From: Anaerolinea thermolimosa
GTDB taxonomy: Bacteria; Chloroflexota; Anaerolineae; Anaerolineales; Anaerolineaceae
Assembly: GCF_001050195.2 (NCBI RefSeq)
Contig: NZ_DF967966.1
Coordinates: 367,282 to 431,281, forward strand
Direction of reading: 5' to 3'
Length of the DNA stretch: 64,000 nucleotides
This document shows positions 18,032-26,929 of this stretch, one piece after another; the first letter of the stretch is position 1; every line of letters begins with the position of its first letter. The position numbers and the translations under genes were made by a program. Below the pieces are notes generated by a model, which was given only the letters and a program-made list of their open reading frames with translations, had not been told where the DNA came from and searched no databases.

Positions 18032-18421
18032 TTACTCCTTTGTAGAATCAGGTAGTTCAGCCTCGGCAAAGCGTTTGTACCAGTTGAGGTACGCCAGGGC
18101 TTCAGCCGTTGCCTGGCGGTAGTGCAAACTGCTGGCCGTGGTGGCAATCCATTCCAGCAGGTCGCGGTTCTCGTCGATGTGCAACTGCTTTTTCAACCAG
18201 CCCGAAAGATCGTTGTATAAAGTCAGATGATGCACTTCTTTTTTGGCTTTCCAGAAGGCTAAAGTTTGCCCCAGGCCGTTGCTCTGAATGCTGGCAGGGG
18301 CATTGCGGGCAAGGCTCTTCAAGTCCTTAACTCCCTTCTGCCTGGCTCTGGATATCGCATCATAAGCATGACTGGCGCGTTTCTGCTCCAGCGAGCGTTG
18401 TTCAGTTACTGTCTCAGCCAT
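18032..18421 (-). CDS. cmr5: Cmr5, small subunit of type III-B complex
   Basis: This helical small subunit lines the target-RNA groove of the Cmr complex. The 129-residue protein opens with the typical EQKRASHAYDAISRAR helix and contains the LARNAPASIQSNGLGQTLAFW motif that marks Cmr5. ATG at 18421 is favoured because the GGAGGG at the end of cmr4 serves as ribosome site 7 nt upstream; an ATG at 18436 inside cmr4 is an alternative. The gap to the cmr4 stop is 4 bp. Confidence 0.93.
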   Translation of the reverse strand: MAETVTEQRSLEQKRASHAYDAISRARQKGVKDLKSLARNAPASIQSNGLGQTLAFWKAKKEVHHLTLYNDLSGWLKKQLHIDENRDLLEWIATTASSLHYRQATAEALAYLNWYKRFAEAELPDSTKE

Positions 18422-18425
18422 GGTA

Positions 18426-19331
18426 TCACCCTCCATACACTTTCACGGCTACCCAACCCTGACCGGTGGTTTCGTCGCCACCTAACTGCACGTGCCCATC
18501 CTGCAGGAAGTCGAATTCCTTCAGCACTTCGTCTGCAGGCATCTGGTCTTTGCCGTTGCGCACATCCATGGCCATCAGCGGGGCGTAAAGCAGACTGTCG
18601 GCAGGCAGGCTTTCCGCCGTCCACAGTGCCCCTTCGGCAACCGTTTTCTTCTCGGGGTCAATGCGGATGTGCGTTTGAACCTCGGTGGCGTAGAGGCAGA
18701 AATCGCGGAAGGCGTCTTCGTGAAGGATGCACAGGCGCGCGGGCAAAGTCTCGCGCCAGTACTGGAAAGCTGTCCCCTGGGGCAGGGCGTTTGCCGCCAG
18801 CCACTGGGCAATGGCATCCACTTCACTTTTCGGCCGGGCGTCGAAACTGAATTCTTCCAGCACCACTTTGCCCTCAGGTGCCACCTGAGATTTGCTTCCC
18901 ACCCAGGCGGCGGTGCCTTCCGGCCCGCCCTGGGGCACATTCCAGCTAACCGACTGGCCGGCCAGTTCAGCAGAACGGCGGAAGGACTCCAGTGCATGCA
19001 GGCTGGTTACCCAGGCAAAGACCCCTGCCAGCGAACGTACCGGGAAGAGCAGAATACGTGCGTCGCCAGCGGAGATCGCCCCCGCCCAGTTTTCGCCGGT
19101 ACTGCCGGCCTTACCGAAGATGGCCTCTACCAGCGCATCATCATCATTTAATTGATGCGCCTGGCGAAACTCCGCCCGCAGGGCGCCTTTGAGGCTTGAA
19201 GCCTGCACCATGGGGTATTGCGTTACCCGTTCGCGCTGAATGGGAAGGTCTACATTGGCGCTGGCGCGCCCGGCACCCACGTGCAGAGGGGTTTCGACAT
19301 AGAAGAAAAGCAAACGTCTGGCTTTAAACAT
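18426..19331 (-). CDS. cmr4: Cmr4, type III-B backbone RNase
   Basis: Cmr4 forms the backbone filament and cuts target RNA every 6 nt. The 301-residue protein starts MFKARRLLFFYVETPLHVGAG and contains DLPIQRERVTQYPMVQASSL, including the conserved Asp region used for target cleavage, then KGALR and the acidic loop LNDDDALVEAIFGKAG. The start at 19331 has a strong GGGAGG site and lies 28 bp after cmr3. C-terminal LGGDETTGQGW is the RAMP glycine loop. RNase activity is expected from the family; I see no disabling change. Confidence 0.93.
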   Translation of the reverse strand: MFKARRLLFFYVETPLHVGAGRASANVDLPIQRERVTQYPMVQASSLKGALRAEFRQAHQLNDDDALVEAIFGKAGSTGENWAGAISAGDARILLFPVRSLAGVFAWVTSLHALESFRRSAELAGQSVSWNVPQGGPEGTAAWVGSKSQVAPEGKVVLEEFSFDARPKSEVDAIAQWLAANALPQGTAFQYWRETLPARLCILHEDAFRDFCLYATEVQTHIRIDPEKKTVAEGALWTAESLPADSLLYAPLMAMDVRNGKDQMPADEVLKEFDFLQDGHVQLGGDETTGQGWVAVKVYGG

Positions 19332-19359
19332 GATCTTTTCCTCCCAAAAACGAAAGTTC

Positions 19360-20439
19360 CTATCCTTGTTCCGGTTTCCATGAAGCAATCATCACCTGCC
19401 CGAAGCCCAGCGCGGCACCGTCTTCGGTGATGGCCTGCTGAGATAACTGCACCCCTCCCGTATGGGAGAAGTAATACACACTCCCTGCAGGGACGAAGCG
19501 CCGTGCAGGTTTCTGCTTCCGATTGAGCAGGTCGTACCCGCCCAGGGTTTGATAACGCGAAAGTGCCACGGCTTCCAACCTTACCTCGCCGGTGAAGAAA
19601 GCCTGCCACGAAGCCGGTTTCCAGCCCTGCGAGAAGTACGCCGGGGTGGCGAAATACACTTTGAAGAAGCGTGGCAGTTCACCGGTGTATCCCCATGACA
19701 ATGAAGAGAGTTCTCCATCCTTCAGGGTGGTGTAACGCAGAGCGCGGCCTTCGCCACCGGCACGCATGATGCCCTGCGGGGGGAAATCCGCATATCCCTC
19801 TGTGATTTCCACCACCAGGCCGGCATCCTCAACCAGGCGGATATATTCCACCTCGTAGAGCATCCCCTCAACGGTGGATCGGCGTTGGGCATCGAGCTGA
19901 ATGCCCAACCGCCGCTCAGTGACGAAAAGCTCAGCGGCTTTGACCGGCGTAACCAGCGCGCCCTGCTCCAGATAAGATTTCAACGTCTTTTCACTGAGAA
20001 ACGCCCCTGGAGCGTTTTTGGTGATGATCCTGTTGGGTTTCTCCAGCAGGCAGGGCAGGGTTTCTTCCTTCCACACGCACCCGCCCGGGTTTGGCACCAC
20101 TTTCATGGGCACCACCTGGCTGGCTTCAGCATCGGCCGGGTAGGCGTCTGCCGGGGTGGCAAAGTAGCGTATGACCCTGCCGTTCTCGCGGCGGGCAAGG
20201 AAAGGCCCGCGCAAACGCAACCCTTTGGAATTGGCCGAATCACCGACCAGCTGGCGAATGGCTTCAGGATCATCCAGAGGGATCTTCCTGTGAGTCAGAT
20301 AATGTGAGCGAATTACACCCTGGATCACCGAGGGAGGTGGCGGAAAGAGGCTGCGCGCCTCATGATCACTCTCAGCATTGAAGGGACGGCCGTCGCGAAA
20401 CAGCAGGACATCTTCGGCTTCCATGAACAGGATACTCAT
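19360..20439 (-). CDS. cmr3: Cmr3, crRNA 5' handle binding subunit
   Basis: Cmr3 pairs with Cas10 at the foot of the complex and holds the crRNA handle. The 359-residue protein has the hallmark N-terminus FMEAEDVLLFRDGRPF followed by LFPPPPSVIQGVIRSHYL, both typical of Cmr3, and ends near a GLALGFGQVM-like glycine motif. Its ATG overlaps the cas10 stop (ATGA). The handle it would recognise here is ACUGAAAU. Confidence 0.93.
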   Translation of the reverse strand: MSILFMEAEDVLLFRDGRPFNAESDHEARSLFPPPPSVIQGVIRSHYLTHRKIPLDDPEAIRQLVGDSANSKGLRLRGPFLARRENGRVIRYFATPADAYPADAEASQVVPMKVVPNPGGCVWKEETLPCLLEKPNRIITKNAPGAFLSEKTLKSYLEQGALVTPVKAAELFVTERRLGIQLDAQRRSTVEGMLYEVEYIRLVEDAGLVVEITEGYADFPPQGIMRAGGEGRALRYTTLKDGELSSLSWGYTGELPRFFKVYFATPAYFSQGWKPASWQAFFTGEVRLEAVALSRYQTLGGYDLLNRKQKPARRFVPAGSVYYFSHTGGVQLSQQAITEDGAALGFGQVMIASWKPEQG

Positions 20440-22184
20440 TCTGCACCTCCAGAAGCAAGGAACCGGGCGATGATCAACCAGCGTGCAATTTCACCCATTG
20501 CGGATACTCCAGTTTTCTCCTTAATGGCTTTGTGCCATTCAGTCAACGTACCCAGCAATGCGTCTTTGCGATCCTTTGAGACCTTCTCCCCCGTGTGGCG
20601 ATTGAATAGATACTGCAATATGCTTGTCTTGACTTCCTGTTTCAGGTCCTGAAGCATGGCAGTTTCGCGCGCCAGCAAATAAGGGAAGACCGCGGCAACT
20701 TCATCGTTTTGGAAAGCCTGCACCCACTCTGCTACCTGTGCCACATGCTCCCAGGGGCTGAGAGCAGAGAGCGCCTCACCGCCGCGTTTGGCAAGCGTGA
20801 CGCACACCATTCCCTTGTTACCCAGGTCATCCTTTTTGCCCAATTTAGCGCTTTTTTCAGCTTCGTGCAGCAGGCTTAGCGCCCGGGCAAGCGGGGTGAG
20901 ATGGTGTGCAATTACCACCCCGGCTGATGCGGTTGCCAGAATACCCAAATCCTTTCCCACCGTGTTCTGATATTCCTCCGCCAGCTTTCGGGCAAGTTCC
21001 AGGCCTTTTTCACGGGAAGCCAGGAAGAGCACGTCATCCCCGCCGTTGTAGATGAGGAAACCACCCGCCTCTGGTTTCACGACCTTGCGCACCTGATTGG
21101 AAAACCTGGCGATGTTCTCGCTGAAACAGCGGTGATTTGCCTCTGCCTTCTCCTTATTCTCTAAAAGATGATCGATTTTCGCACCCACACCGTCGCCGTC
21201 GAACTGAATCAGCATGTAGTAGGGCGAGGGGGATTTTCTGGTTTTTTGGATCAGGCTCTTGAGTGTGCCGCGCACCTGCTGAAGTGCGGCCTCATCCACC
21301 TTCTCAACGTTATAGCTGTCCTTCATGCGCTGGCGGGTGAGAGTCTCTTCGAAGAAGAGGTCTCCGTCGTAGGGAAAAACTGCATCCTGCTTGCGGGCCC
21401 TGTAAAGCGGCAGTTTCTCCAGGGCCTGGCGGTAGCGGCTCAACTCATCTTGGGCTTTTTTCTGCGCTTCCAGATAAAAATCCCACGCCGCCACGGTGCT
21501 GGTAGAGGGGAATTCACGATCTCCGACCTCCCAGAAACGCTTGACCAGGGCGATGCTGTCGAGCAGTTCCCGTCCTTCGGGGCGCACCTGGGAAGATAAG
21601 ATGTGCGGCTTCCTGGACATGGCTTCCCAGTACTTGCGGGCGGTCGCATATTTCTGGGTGCGCAGGGCGGTGCGCGCGCCGCTCAAGCTGTCCTTTTCCC
21701 CTTCTTCTTCGCTCTGGTCGAAGAGACGACTGCGCTTGGCGCGCTCCAGCATATCGCGGGCGGCCTCATAAGCCTGAGCATAGTTCTCAGTTTCCGGCGC
21801 CACCGCCCAGAAAATTTGCCAGGGCGGTGCCTCCACAACCTGGCGCTTCCAGATGCGCTTCCAAAGGTCATCCTCTTCGAGGTAGGCTTCGGCGCGGGCT
21901 TTTTCAGCAATCTCCTGCCATTCCTTCAGTAAGGCTTGCCGCGCCTTTTGGGCAATTTCCGGTGCCTGCTCTTGGGACACACGGGCGACCAGCACGTTAG
22001 GGGTGTCGTTCTCCTGCAGTTGGGCGGGGTAAATCAGTTCTCCCGCGGTTTGAATCGCCTTTCCCGCTGCCTGAGCCAGCCGGGAGAGGATGGCGCTCCC
22101 GTTGAACAGGTCTTCACTGCGCCGCGCCTCGGCAATGAAGGACTGCACCGGCGAAAAGGTGAAAATTAACACGGCTTTGGTCAT
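20436..22184 (-). CDS. cmr2: Cas10 (Cmr2), HD-less cyclic oligoadenylate synthase
   Basis: This is the large subunit that makes cyclic oligoadenylates when target RNA is bound. The 582-residue chain begins directly with the Palm1-side motif FTFSPVQSFIAEARRSEDL, which in full-length Cmr2 follows an HD nuclease; here no HD domain precedes it. The cyclase motif GGDD is intact at 381-384, and DGDG at 329-332 marks the first palm. I count a single cysteine in the region between the palms, so the usual Cys4 zinc finger is absent. ATG at 22184 overlaps the cmr1 stop and has an AGGGGTGG site. DNA cutting by Cas10 is therefore unlikely and defence should rely on signalling plus Cmr4 RNA cleavage. Confidence 0.93.
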   Translation of the reverse strand: MTKAVLIFTFSPVQSFIAEARRSEDLFNGSAILSRLAQAAGKAIQTAGELIYPAQLQENDTPNVLVARVSQEQAPEIAQKARQALLKEWQEIAEKARAEAYLEEDDLWKRIWKRQVVEAPPWQIFWAVAPETENYAQAYEAARDMLERAKRSRLFDQSEEEGEKDSLSGARTALRTQKYATARKYWEAMSRKPHILSSQVRPEGRELLDSIALVKRFWEVGDREFPSTSTVAAWDFYLEAQKKAQDELSRYRQALEKLPLYRARKQDAVFPYDGDLFFEETLTRQRMKDSYNVEKVDEAALQQVRGTLKSLIQKTRKSPSPYYMLIQFDGDGVGAKIDHLLENKEKAEANHRCFSENIARFSNQVRKVVKPEAGGFLIYNGGDDVLFLASREKGLELARKLAEEYQNTVGKDLGILATASAGVVIAHHLTPLARALSLLHEAEKSAKLGKKDDLGNKGMVCVTLAKRGGEALSALSPWEHVAQVAEWVQAFQNDEVAAVFPYLLARETAMLQDLKQEVKTSILQYLFNRHTGEKVSKDRKDALLGTLTEWHKAIKEKTGVSAMGEIARWLIIARFLASGGAE

Positions 22185-23110
22185 TGGTTCCACCCCTTTA
22201 TTTCGATCTTCTGCCCGCCGAAAGACTGAAGCACATTCAACACACTTTGATAATTGTGCCTGCCAGAGATCAGCCGGGAGGGTAAGACGGTGAGCAGCAG
22301 ATGGTAGGCCTGAGAAGCATAGAAGATATTCACCCACAGGGGCGACCCCTGGCGGGGAGAGATACCACCCAGATAATCGGCTTTGGGCATATTACGCATG
22401 ACCATCGTCAGCGCTTCCTGAGATGTCCTGGCCCAATCCTTAACAAAGCGGATTTCTGCACCCTGTGCAGCACAGGGAAAAGCGGTTGGAATGGTTGGTA
22501 AAGAAACTACAGGTTGTTGTAATTGTTCTGCTAATTTTTTCCCCATACCAACTGCCGAACGCAAAATTTTATCGATACGTTTTGGGAACATATCCGGATT
22601 ATCCGGGAACACAGGAATTAACGAAGGGTCAGTGCTCTTGATCACTTGCAAACTCCCTGCGCCTCTCCTGGAACGCAGTCCCAAACCTCCCAACCAGACG
22701 GCAAGGTTGAACGCCATACAGGCATTCACCCACACCAGAAGGTCTACCGGGCGCGTGGTGCTCAAGATCACCTCAAATTGCTGTTTGGGTTTGAAAGCGC
22801 GGCGACTTCCTGAAGGCGTTTTATGGGGCAGAATAGGGTGTGGATCGGATAGAAGCGGCTTCTGCTGTACCTGAATGGCAATGGGCGAGCCGTACTCCGC
22901 ATCCCCAAACACTTCCCGCTCCAGTTTCCTCAGCCCGGGTAAATTTTGATCCCCAATCACCCCGCCGAGAGCGGCGCGGAACCAGTAGCGCATGGCGCCG
23001 CGGAATGCCGGGGGGCGCAGTTCAGGCTCGCCTCGCGGATCGACCCCTCCCAGAAAGAGGGGGGTCACCGTTTCCAGTTGCACGCTCACCTGTTGTTTCC
23101 AGTTGAACAT
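22181..23110 (-). CDS. cmr1: Cmr1, type III-B subunit
   Basis: Cmr1 tops the Cmr complex near the crRNA 3' end. The 309-residue protein begins with QQVSVQLETVTPLFLGGVDP and then LRPPAFRGAMRYWFRAALGG, a diagnostic Cmr1 pairing, and has GGLGLRSRRGAGSL near residue 150, the RAMP glycine loop. The ATG at 23110 follows a GGAGAG site; upstream codons in frame extend into the preceding gene and are not used. About 95 bp with small hairpins separate it from the CARF-HTH gene, the only sizeable gap inside the operon. Confidence 0.92.
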   Translation of the reverse strand: MFNWKQQVSVQLETVTPLFLGGVDPRGEPELRPPAFRGAMRYWFRAALGGVIGDQNLPGLRKLEREVFGDAEYGSPIAIQVQQKPLLSDPHPILPHKTPSGSRRAFKPKQQFEVILSTTRPVDLLVWVNACMAFNLAVWLGGLGLRSRRGAGSLQVIKSTDPSLIPVFPDNPDMFPKRIDKILRSAVGMGKKLAEQLQQPVVSLPTIPTAFPCAAQGAEIRFVKDWARTSQEALTMVMRNMPKADYLGGISPRQGSPLWVNIFYASQAYHLLLTVLPSRLISGRHNYQSVLNVLQSFGGQKIEIKGWNQ

Positions 23111-23205
23111 AGTCTCTCCTTTCCTTCTTGGCGCGGTTTTGAAGATACCTTCTTTTTTTTCGCCTGTCGTCACAGACGGTTCCCATTCTCGATAGGAACT
23201 TCTTC

Positions 23206-24063
23206 CTATTCCGGTTCCTGCCCGAACAGGGAGGCAAACTCGGCAATAAAGGCAGCCCGGCTGGCACCCCCTGCGACCCCGTGCGTGCCCTTCCAATCTT
23301 CGAAGGCCCGGTAAATCCTGGTCAGCTGATTGGCAATCGTATGTTCACTTTTCCCCAGCCGGCGGGCGATGGCGGCATTGTCCAGGCCTTCACGCACCAG
23401 CAGTTCCGCCACCCCGCGCAGCGCAGGCGACAGGTGGTGCTCCCAGAACTCCCGCCGCCGCCGTATCACCTCGTGCAGGGTGAACTCCTGCTGACGGCGC
23501 AGGGCTTCCCAGGGATCATCCACCTCGGCGAGTAAGACCTGCACGGTTGCGGCATCGCTCCAGCGCACCACCGGTACTGCCACCACCTGGTAACGGTCTG
23601 GCGGGGTAGCGTGCATACGCCGCTCCGTGCCCGCCCAGGGCACCTCGGAGATCATGTGCCAGGCACGATCCTGTTCTCCAAAGAGCAATTGAGCCGCCAC
23701 CATGGCATACACCGCCATGGTTTTGCGTCCACCGGTCAGGCTTAAATGCACTTTTTGCCCCATCTGGCGCGCCCGGCGGATGGCCCGGTATATGGACTGG
23801 AGGAATGCCCAGGTATCTTTTTCTGAGGCCAGGTCTTCGATAGGGCCTTCGGTGCCGCGAATGACTTCGTGACGGAAACGAATGGACGGGTAATAGGCCG
23901 GAAATTCCTGTTTCAGTTTTTGCAGAGCGGCTTCTACCACGCTGGCTGAGGTGTGCAAAACGAGAACTTCATCAATGGCAAAGCCCTGTTGCAACAACCA
24001 GTCCAGCATCCATGTGACACCCTGCGGTTCGGTGCCCAATGTGGCAATCAATAATTCATTCAT
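23206..24063 (-). CDS. CARF-like NE0113 family protein fused to a LuxR-type HTH (putative cOA-responsive regulator)
   Basis: This is the first gene of the CRISPR-Cas operon, 285 residues. Residues 1-165 resemble the NE0113-type (Csx14-like) CRISPR-associated family: Rossmann start MNELLIATLGTEPQGVTWML and the CARF-like ligand loop LSLTGGRKTM at 107-116. Residues 211-256 form a clear LuxR/GerE helix-turn-helix (LSPALRGVAELLVREGLDN, then AAIARRLGKSEHTIANQL). No nuclease motif is seen after the sensor. The domain pairing suggests a transcription factor that senses cyclic oligoadenylates and acts on its own operon; this is inference. An inverted repeat upstream (24075-24117) is a candidate site. 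The HTH is certain by pattern, the exact CARF subfamily less so. Confidence 0.75.
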   Translation of the reverse strand: MNELLIATLGTEPQGVTWMLDWLLQQGFAIDEVLVLHTSASVVEAALQKLKQEFPAYYPSIRFRHEVIRGTEGPIEDLASEKDTWAFLQSIYRAIRRARQMGQKVHLSLTGGRKTMAVYAMVAAQLLFGEQDRAWHMISEVPWAGTERRMHATPPDRYQVVAVPVVRWSDAATVQVLLAEVDDPWEALRRQQEFTLHEVIRRRREFWEHHLSPALRGVAELLVREGLDNAAIARRLGKSEHTIANQLTRIYRAFEDWKGTHGVAGGASRAAFIAEFASLFGQEPE

Positions 24064-24074
24064 ATAAAGGGCGC

Positions 24075-24117
24075 GATACGACCGGTCTTATTTTTTCCCA
24101 ATCCTGTTGGTCGCATC
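24075..24117. promoter_or_regulatory. Inverted repeat upstream of the CRISPR-Cas operon (candidate operator)
   Basis: GATACGACC (24075-24083) and GGTCGCATC (24109-24117) are complementary at 8 of 9 positions and centred 34 bp apart, close to three helical turns. They lie 12-54 bp upstream of the CARF-HTH start on its own promoter region. Such spacing suits a dimeric regulator. No strong -35/-10 pair is visible here. Confidence 0.4.
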
Positions 24118-24169
24118 CGTCTATGCTAATTCTAATATGAGTTTTGAAAAACACTCCTGAAAAAGGGGT

Positions 24170-24197
24170 AAAAAAACCGGCTCCCGTGGGAGCCGGT
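24170..24197 (-). terminator. Intrinsic terminator after phoU
   Basis: A perfect 10-bp stem (ACCGGCTCCC 24176-24185, GGGAGCCGGT 24188-24197) with a 2-nt gap is followed on the minus strand by seven Ts, 10 bp after the phoU stop. This strong terminator separates the phosphate operon from the CRISPR-Cas operon. Confidence 0.9.
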
Positions 24198-24207
24198 CCG
24201 TCTGGCA

Positions 24208-24888
24208 TCAGTAGGCGGTTTCTTCGCTATCATCGGTATCCAGTTCGAAGAGCTCGCCGGTGGCAATGTATACCGTTCGCTCGCAAATGTTGGTCACCCG
24301 GTCGGCGGCGCGCTCCAGGTTGTGTGCCACCCAGACCAGCAGATTGGCGTCGTCAATAATTTCGGGGTTGGCAATCATGGTGGTGACAATCGCGCGATAG
24401 GCCTTATTGTACAGTTCATCGACCTGGTCATCCTCCAGGACGATTTCACGAGCCTTTGCGGCATCTTCATTAATGAAGGCACTGAGGGCGCGGTGAAGCA
24501 TACTGGCAGCCTGCTCTGCCATCTGGCTGAATTCACGCATGGGCATGGGCAGGGTGCTGTCGCCCAAGCGTATTACCACCTTGGCAATGCCCTTGGCATA
24601 ATCGCCGATGCGTTCCAGTTCAATGATCGTTTCCAGCACCGAGGCGAGCAGGCGTAAATCACGCGCCATAGGCTGCTGGGTGGCGATGATAATGATGAGC
24701 GCATTCTCCAGGGCGTAGCGCTTTTCGTTAATGGCGATATCGTTGGCGAAGATCTTCTGCGCGGCAGAAATATCCCGGCGTTTCAGGGTGTCCACTGCGT
24801 TCAGCAGGGCCTGCTCCACCATGCTGCCGAGCAGCAAAACTTCATCCTGAAGCTGATGAATCTGGCGGTCGAGTGTTTCGCGGGGCAT
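24208..24888 (-). CDS. phoU: PhoU, phosphate signalling regulator
   Basis: PhoU is a cytoplasmic helical-bundle protein that links the Pst transporter to the PhoR kinase and restrains phosphate uptake. The 226-residue sequence shows the two three-helix repeats of the family, with the metal-binding type motif ELERIGDYAKGIAK in the first half (about 85-98) and the matching NLERAADRVTNIC in the second (about 193-205). The N-terminus PRETLDRQIHQLQDEVLLLGSMVEQAL is typical. It is last in the pst operon, 26 bp after pstB, and is followed by a strong terminator. Confidence 0.95.
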   Translation of the reverse strand: MPRETLDRQIHQLQDEVLLLGSMVEQALLNAVDTLKRRDISAAQKIFANDIAINEKRYALENALIIIIATQQPMARDLRLLASVLETIIELERIGDYAKGIAKVVIRLGDSTLPMPMREFSQMAEQAASMLHRALSAFINEDAAKAREIVLEDDQVDELYNKAYRAIVTTMIANPEIIDDANLLVWVAHNLERAADRVTNICERTVYIATGELFELDTDDSEETAY

Positions 24889-24914
24889 CGAATACCTCTT
24901 TCCCTTCTTGCCGG

Positions 24915-25697
24915 TTAACCGAATCTGCCGGTGATGTAATCTTCGGTACGTTGATCACGCGGATTGGTGAAAATCTGGTGGGTTTCCCCATATTCTACCA
25001 TGAGGCCAGCGCGATCATCATCCATGGTAAAGAAGGCCGTGTAATCGGAGGCGCGGGCGGCCTGTTGCATGTTGTGGGTGACGATAATGATCGTGTACTG
25101 ACGCGAGAGTTCACGCATCAGTTCTTCGATCTTTAACGTGGCAATGGGGTCGAGCGCCGAGCAGGGCTCATCCATGAGAATGATTTCCGGTTTGACGGCC
25201 AGCGCCCGCGCAATACACAGGCGTTGCTGTTGCCCCCCTGAAAGCGAAAGGCCGCTTTTCTTGAGGTTGTCTTTCACTTCATCCCAGAGCGCGGCATCGC
25301 GCAGGGTTTGCTCCACCAGTTCATCGAGGTTCCCCTTGTAGCCGTTGATGCGCGCTCCCCAGGCCACATTTTCATAGATCGACTTGGGGAAGGGATTGGG
25401 CTTTTGAAAGACCATCCCGATGCGCTGACGCACCATCACCGGGTCGACGTCCTCAGCATAGATATTTTGCCCATGGAAGAGGATCTCCCCTTCCATGCGG
25501 AAGGAAGGGACAAAGTCGTTCATGCGGTTGAATGACCGCAGTACGGTGCTCTTCCCGCAGCCGGAAGGCCCGATGATCGCGGTGATCTTCTGGGGGACGA
25601 TCTGCAAATCGACGTCCTTCACGGCGCGGAAGTTGCCGTAATAGAGATTCACGCCCCTGGTTTCAATGGCGTAGTGGTTGTTGGTTTCGTGAGTCAT
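24915..25697 (-). CDS. pstB: PstB, phosphate ABC transporter ATPase
   Basis: This is the ATPase of the high-affinity phosphate importer. The 260-residue protein carries Walker [10 protein letters not shown] at 43-51, the signature [16 protein letters not shown], Walker [14 protein letters not shown] and the PstB-specific [19 protein letters not shown]-loop region. ATG at 25697 overlaps the pstA stop (ATGA). An in-frame extension upstream lies inside pstA and is not real. Length and motifs are standard. Confidence 0.96.
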   Translation of the reverse strand: MTHETNNHYAIETRGVNLYYGNFRAVKDVDLQIVPQKITAIIGPSGCGKSTVLRSFNRMNDFVPSFRMEGEILFHGQNIYAEDVDPVMVRQRIGMVFQKPNPFPKSIYENVAWGARINGYKGNLDELVEQTLRDAALWDEVKDNLKKSGLSLSGGQQQRLCIARALAVKPEIILMDEPCSALDPIATLKIEELMRELSRQYTIIIVTHNMQQAARASDYTAFFTMDDDRAGLMVEYGETHQIFTNPRDQRTEDYITGRFG

Positions 25698-26929
25698 GTT
25701 CCTCGCTTGCTCAAACGGTTGCGCAGCACAATGGCCACAGAATTGAGGGACAAAAGGACGACCAGTAGCACGAGAATGGCAGCGGCGGCAATGTTGCGGA
25801 ACTCGGGTTGTGGCCGTGCAGTCCAATTATAAATCTGGATCGGTAATGCGGTGAAAAATGAGAAAACCCCGGTGGGATCTTTATTGATCAGGCTGGAGGC
25901 GCCCACCAGGATGAGGGGGGCCGTCTCTCCGAGAGCGCGGGAGATGGCCAGAATGGTGCCGGTGAGGATGCCGGGCAGGGCATTGGGGAGTACATGGTGC
26001 CAGATTGTTTGCCAGCGGGTAGCCCCAAGCCCATAACTGGCCTGCCGTAAAGAGGCGGGCACGGCGCGGATGGCTTCCTGGGCATTAATGATGAGGATGG
26101 GCAGGATGAGCAGAGCCATGGTAAGACCGGCAGAGAGGATGGTACGCCCGTTGCTTCCCTGGATGCCGAATACAGCGCCGCTGGTCAGGTGAGAAAGGGT
26201 GCGCACGAAGATGGCCAGCCCCAGAATCCCGTATACAATAGAAGGCACTCCGGCCAGGTTATCGATATTGGTCTGAATGATGCGGTTGACGCGGTTCTCA
26301 GAAGCGTATTCTTCCAGGTAAATGGCGGCTCCCACCCCGATGGGGAAGGCGACCAGGATGGTGATGGCAATGATCCACAGCGAACCGAGCACGGCCGTGC
26401 GCACCCCGGCCAGTTCGGGCGTGGCCGACATACTGCGGGTGAGAAACCCCGGATTGAGCCACGAACGAAACTCTACCTGCAGGTTGGGGGTTTCAGCGCG
26501 CATGGCCGCAATTTCTTGCTCGATGGCTGCGCGCTGGAAGAGTGTTTCTGCCAGGGTGTAGCTCTTTCGAATGGTCGGTTTGACCACCTGCTCCATCACC
26601 AGGTTGATCAGGGTTTCTTCATCCAGGGAATCGAGGGGGCCATTGTTCCGCTCCAGGGTGCGCAGACGGGTGCGGGTAAGGTGATCCTGGAGGATGGTGA
26701 CCAATTCCGGGCGGGTCAGTTCAGTGAGGGGGCGTCCGGCAAGTGAGTTGCGGTCAACTGCATCGGTGATCACCACCAGCCCTGCGGCGCGGTTGAGGAT
26801 GGTCAAAATCAGGGCGGCGAGTGCGATCAGCCCGATGAGGGTAGAGCTAAAAAAGACACCGCGCCAGAACTTGCCCCGGGCATGGCGTGCGGCCAGGATC
26901 GAACGGGGGGAGGTGAAGATGTTGTTCAT
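25694..26929 (-). CDS. pstA: PstA, phosphate ABC transporter permease (enlarged)
   Basis: PstA is one of the two membrane permeases of the phosphate importer. At 411 residues it is longer than the usual 280-300: after the first transmembrane helix (about 26-47) there is an extra extracytoplasmic segment of roughly 120 residues before the remaining five helices. The ABC-permease EAA loop ([24 protein letters not shown]) is present. The start overlaps the pstC stop. Large insertions of this kind occur in some PstA proteins; their role is unknown. Confidence 0.93.
   Translation of the reverse strand: MNNIFTSPRSILAARHARGKFWRGVFFSSTLIGLIALAALILTILNRAAGLVVITDAVDRNSLAGRPLTELTRPELVTILQDHLTRTRLRTLERNNGPLDSLDEETLINLVMEQVVKPTIRKSYTLAETLFQRAAIEQEIAAMRAETPNLQVEFRSWLNPGFLTRSMSATPELAGVRTAVLGSLWIIAITILVAFPIGVGAAIYLEEYASENRVNRIIQTNIDNLAGVPSIVYGILGLAIFVRTLSHLTSGAVFGIQGSNGRTILSAGLTMALLILPILIINAQEAIRAVPASLRQASYGLGATRWQTIWHHVLPNALPGILTGTILAISRALGETAPLILVGASSLINKDPTGVFSFFTALPIQIYNWTARPQPEFRNIAAAAILVLLVVLLSLNSVAIVLRNRLSKRGT

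Noticed and set aside
23115..23205. Terminator between the CARF-HTH gene and cmr1
   Set aside because: Small hairpins exist, but on the minus strand they are followed by As, not Ts, so they should not stop the operon.
25697..25826. N-terminal extension of PstB
   Set aside because: It lies inside pstA and the family start with ATGA overlap at 25697 is clear.
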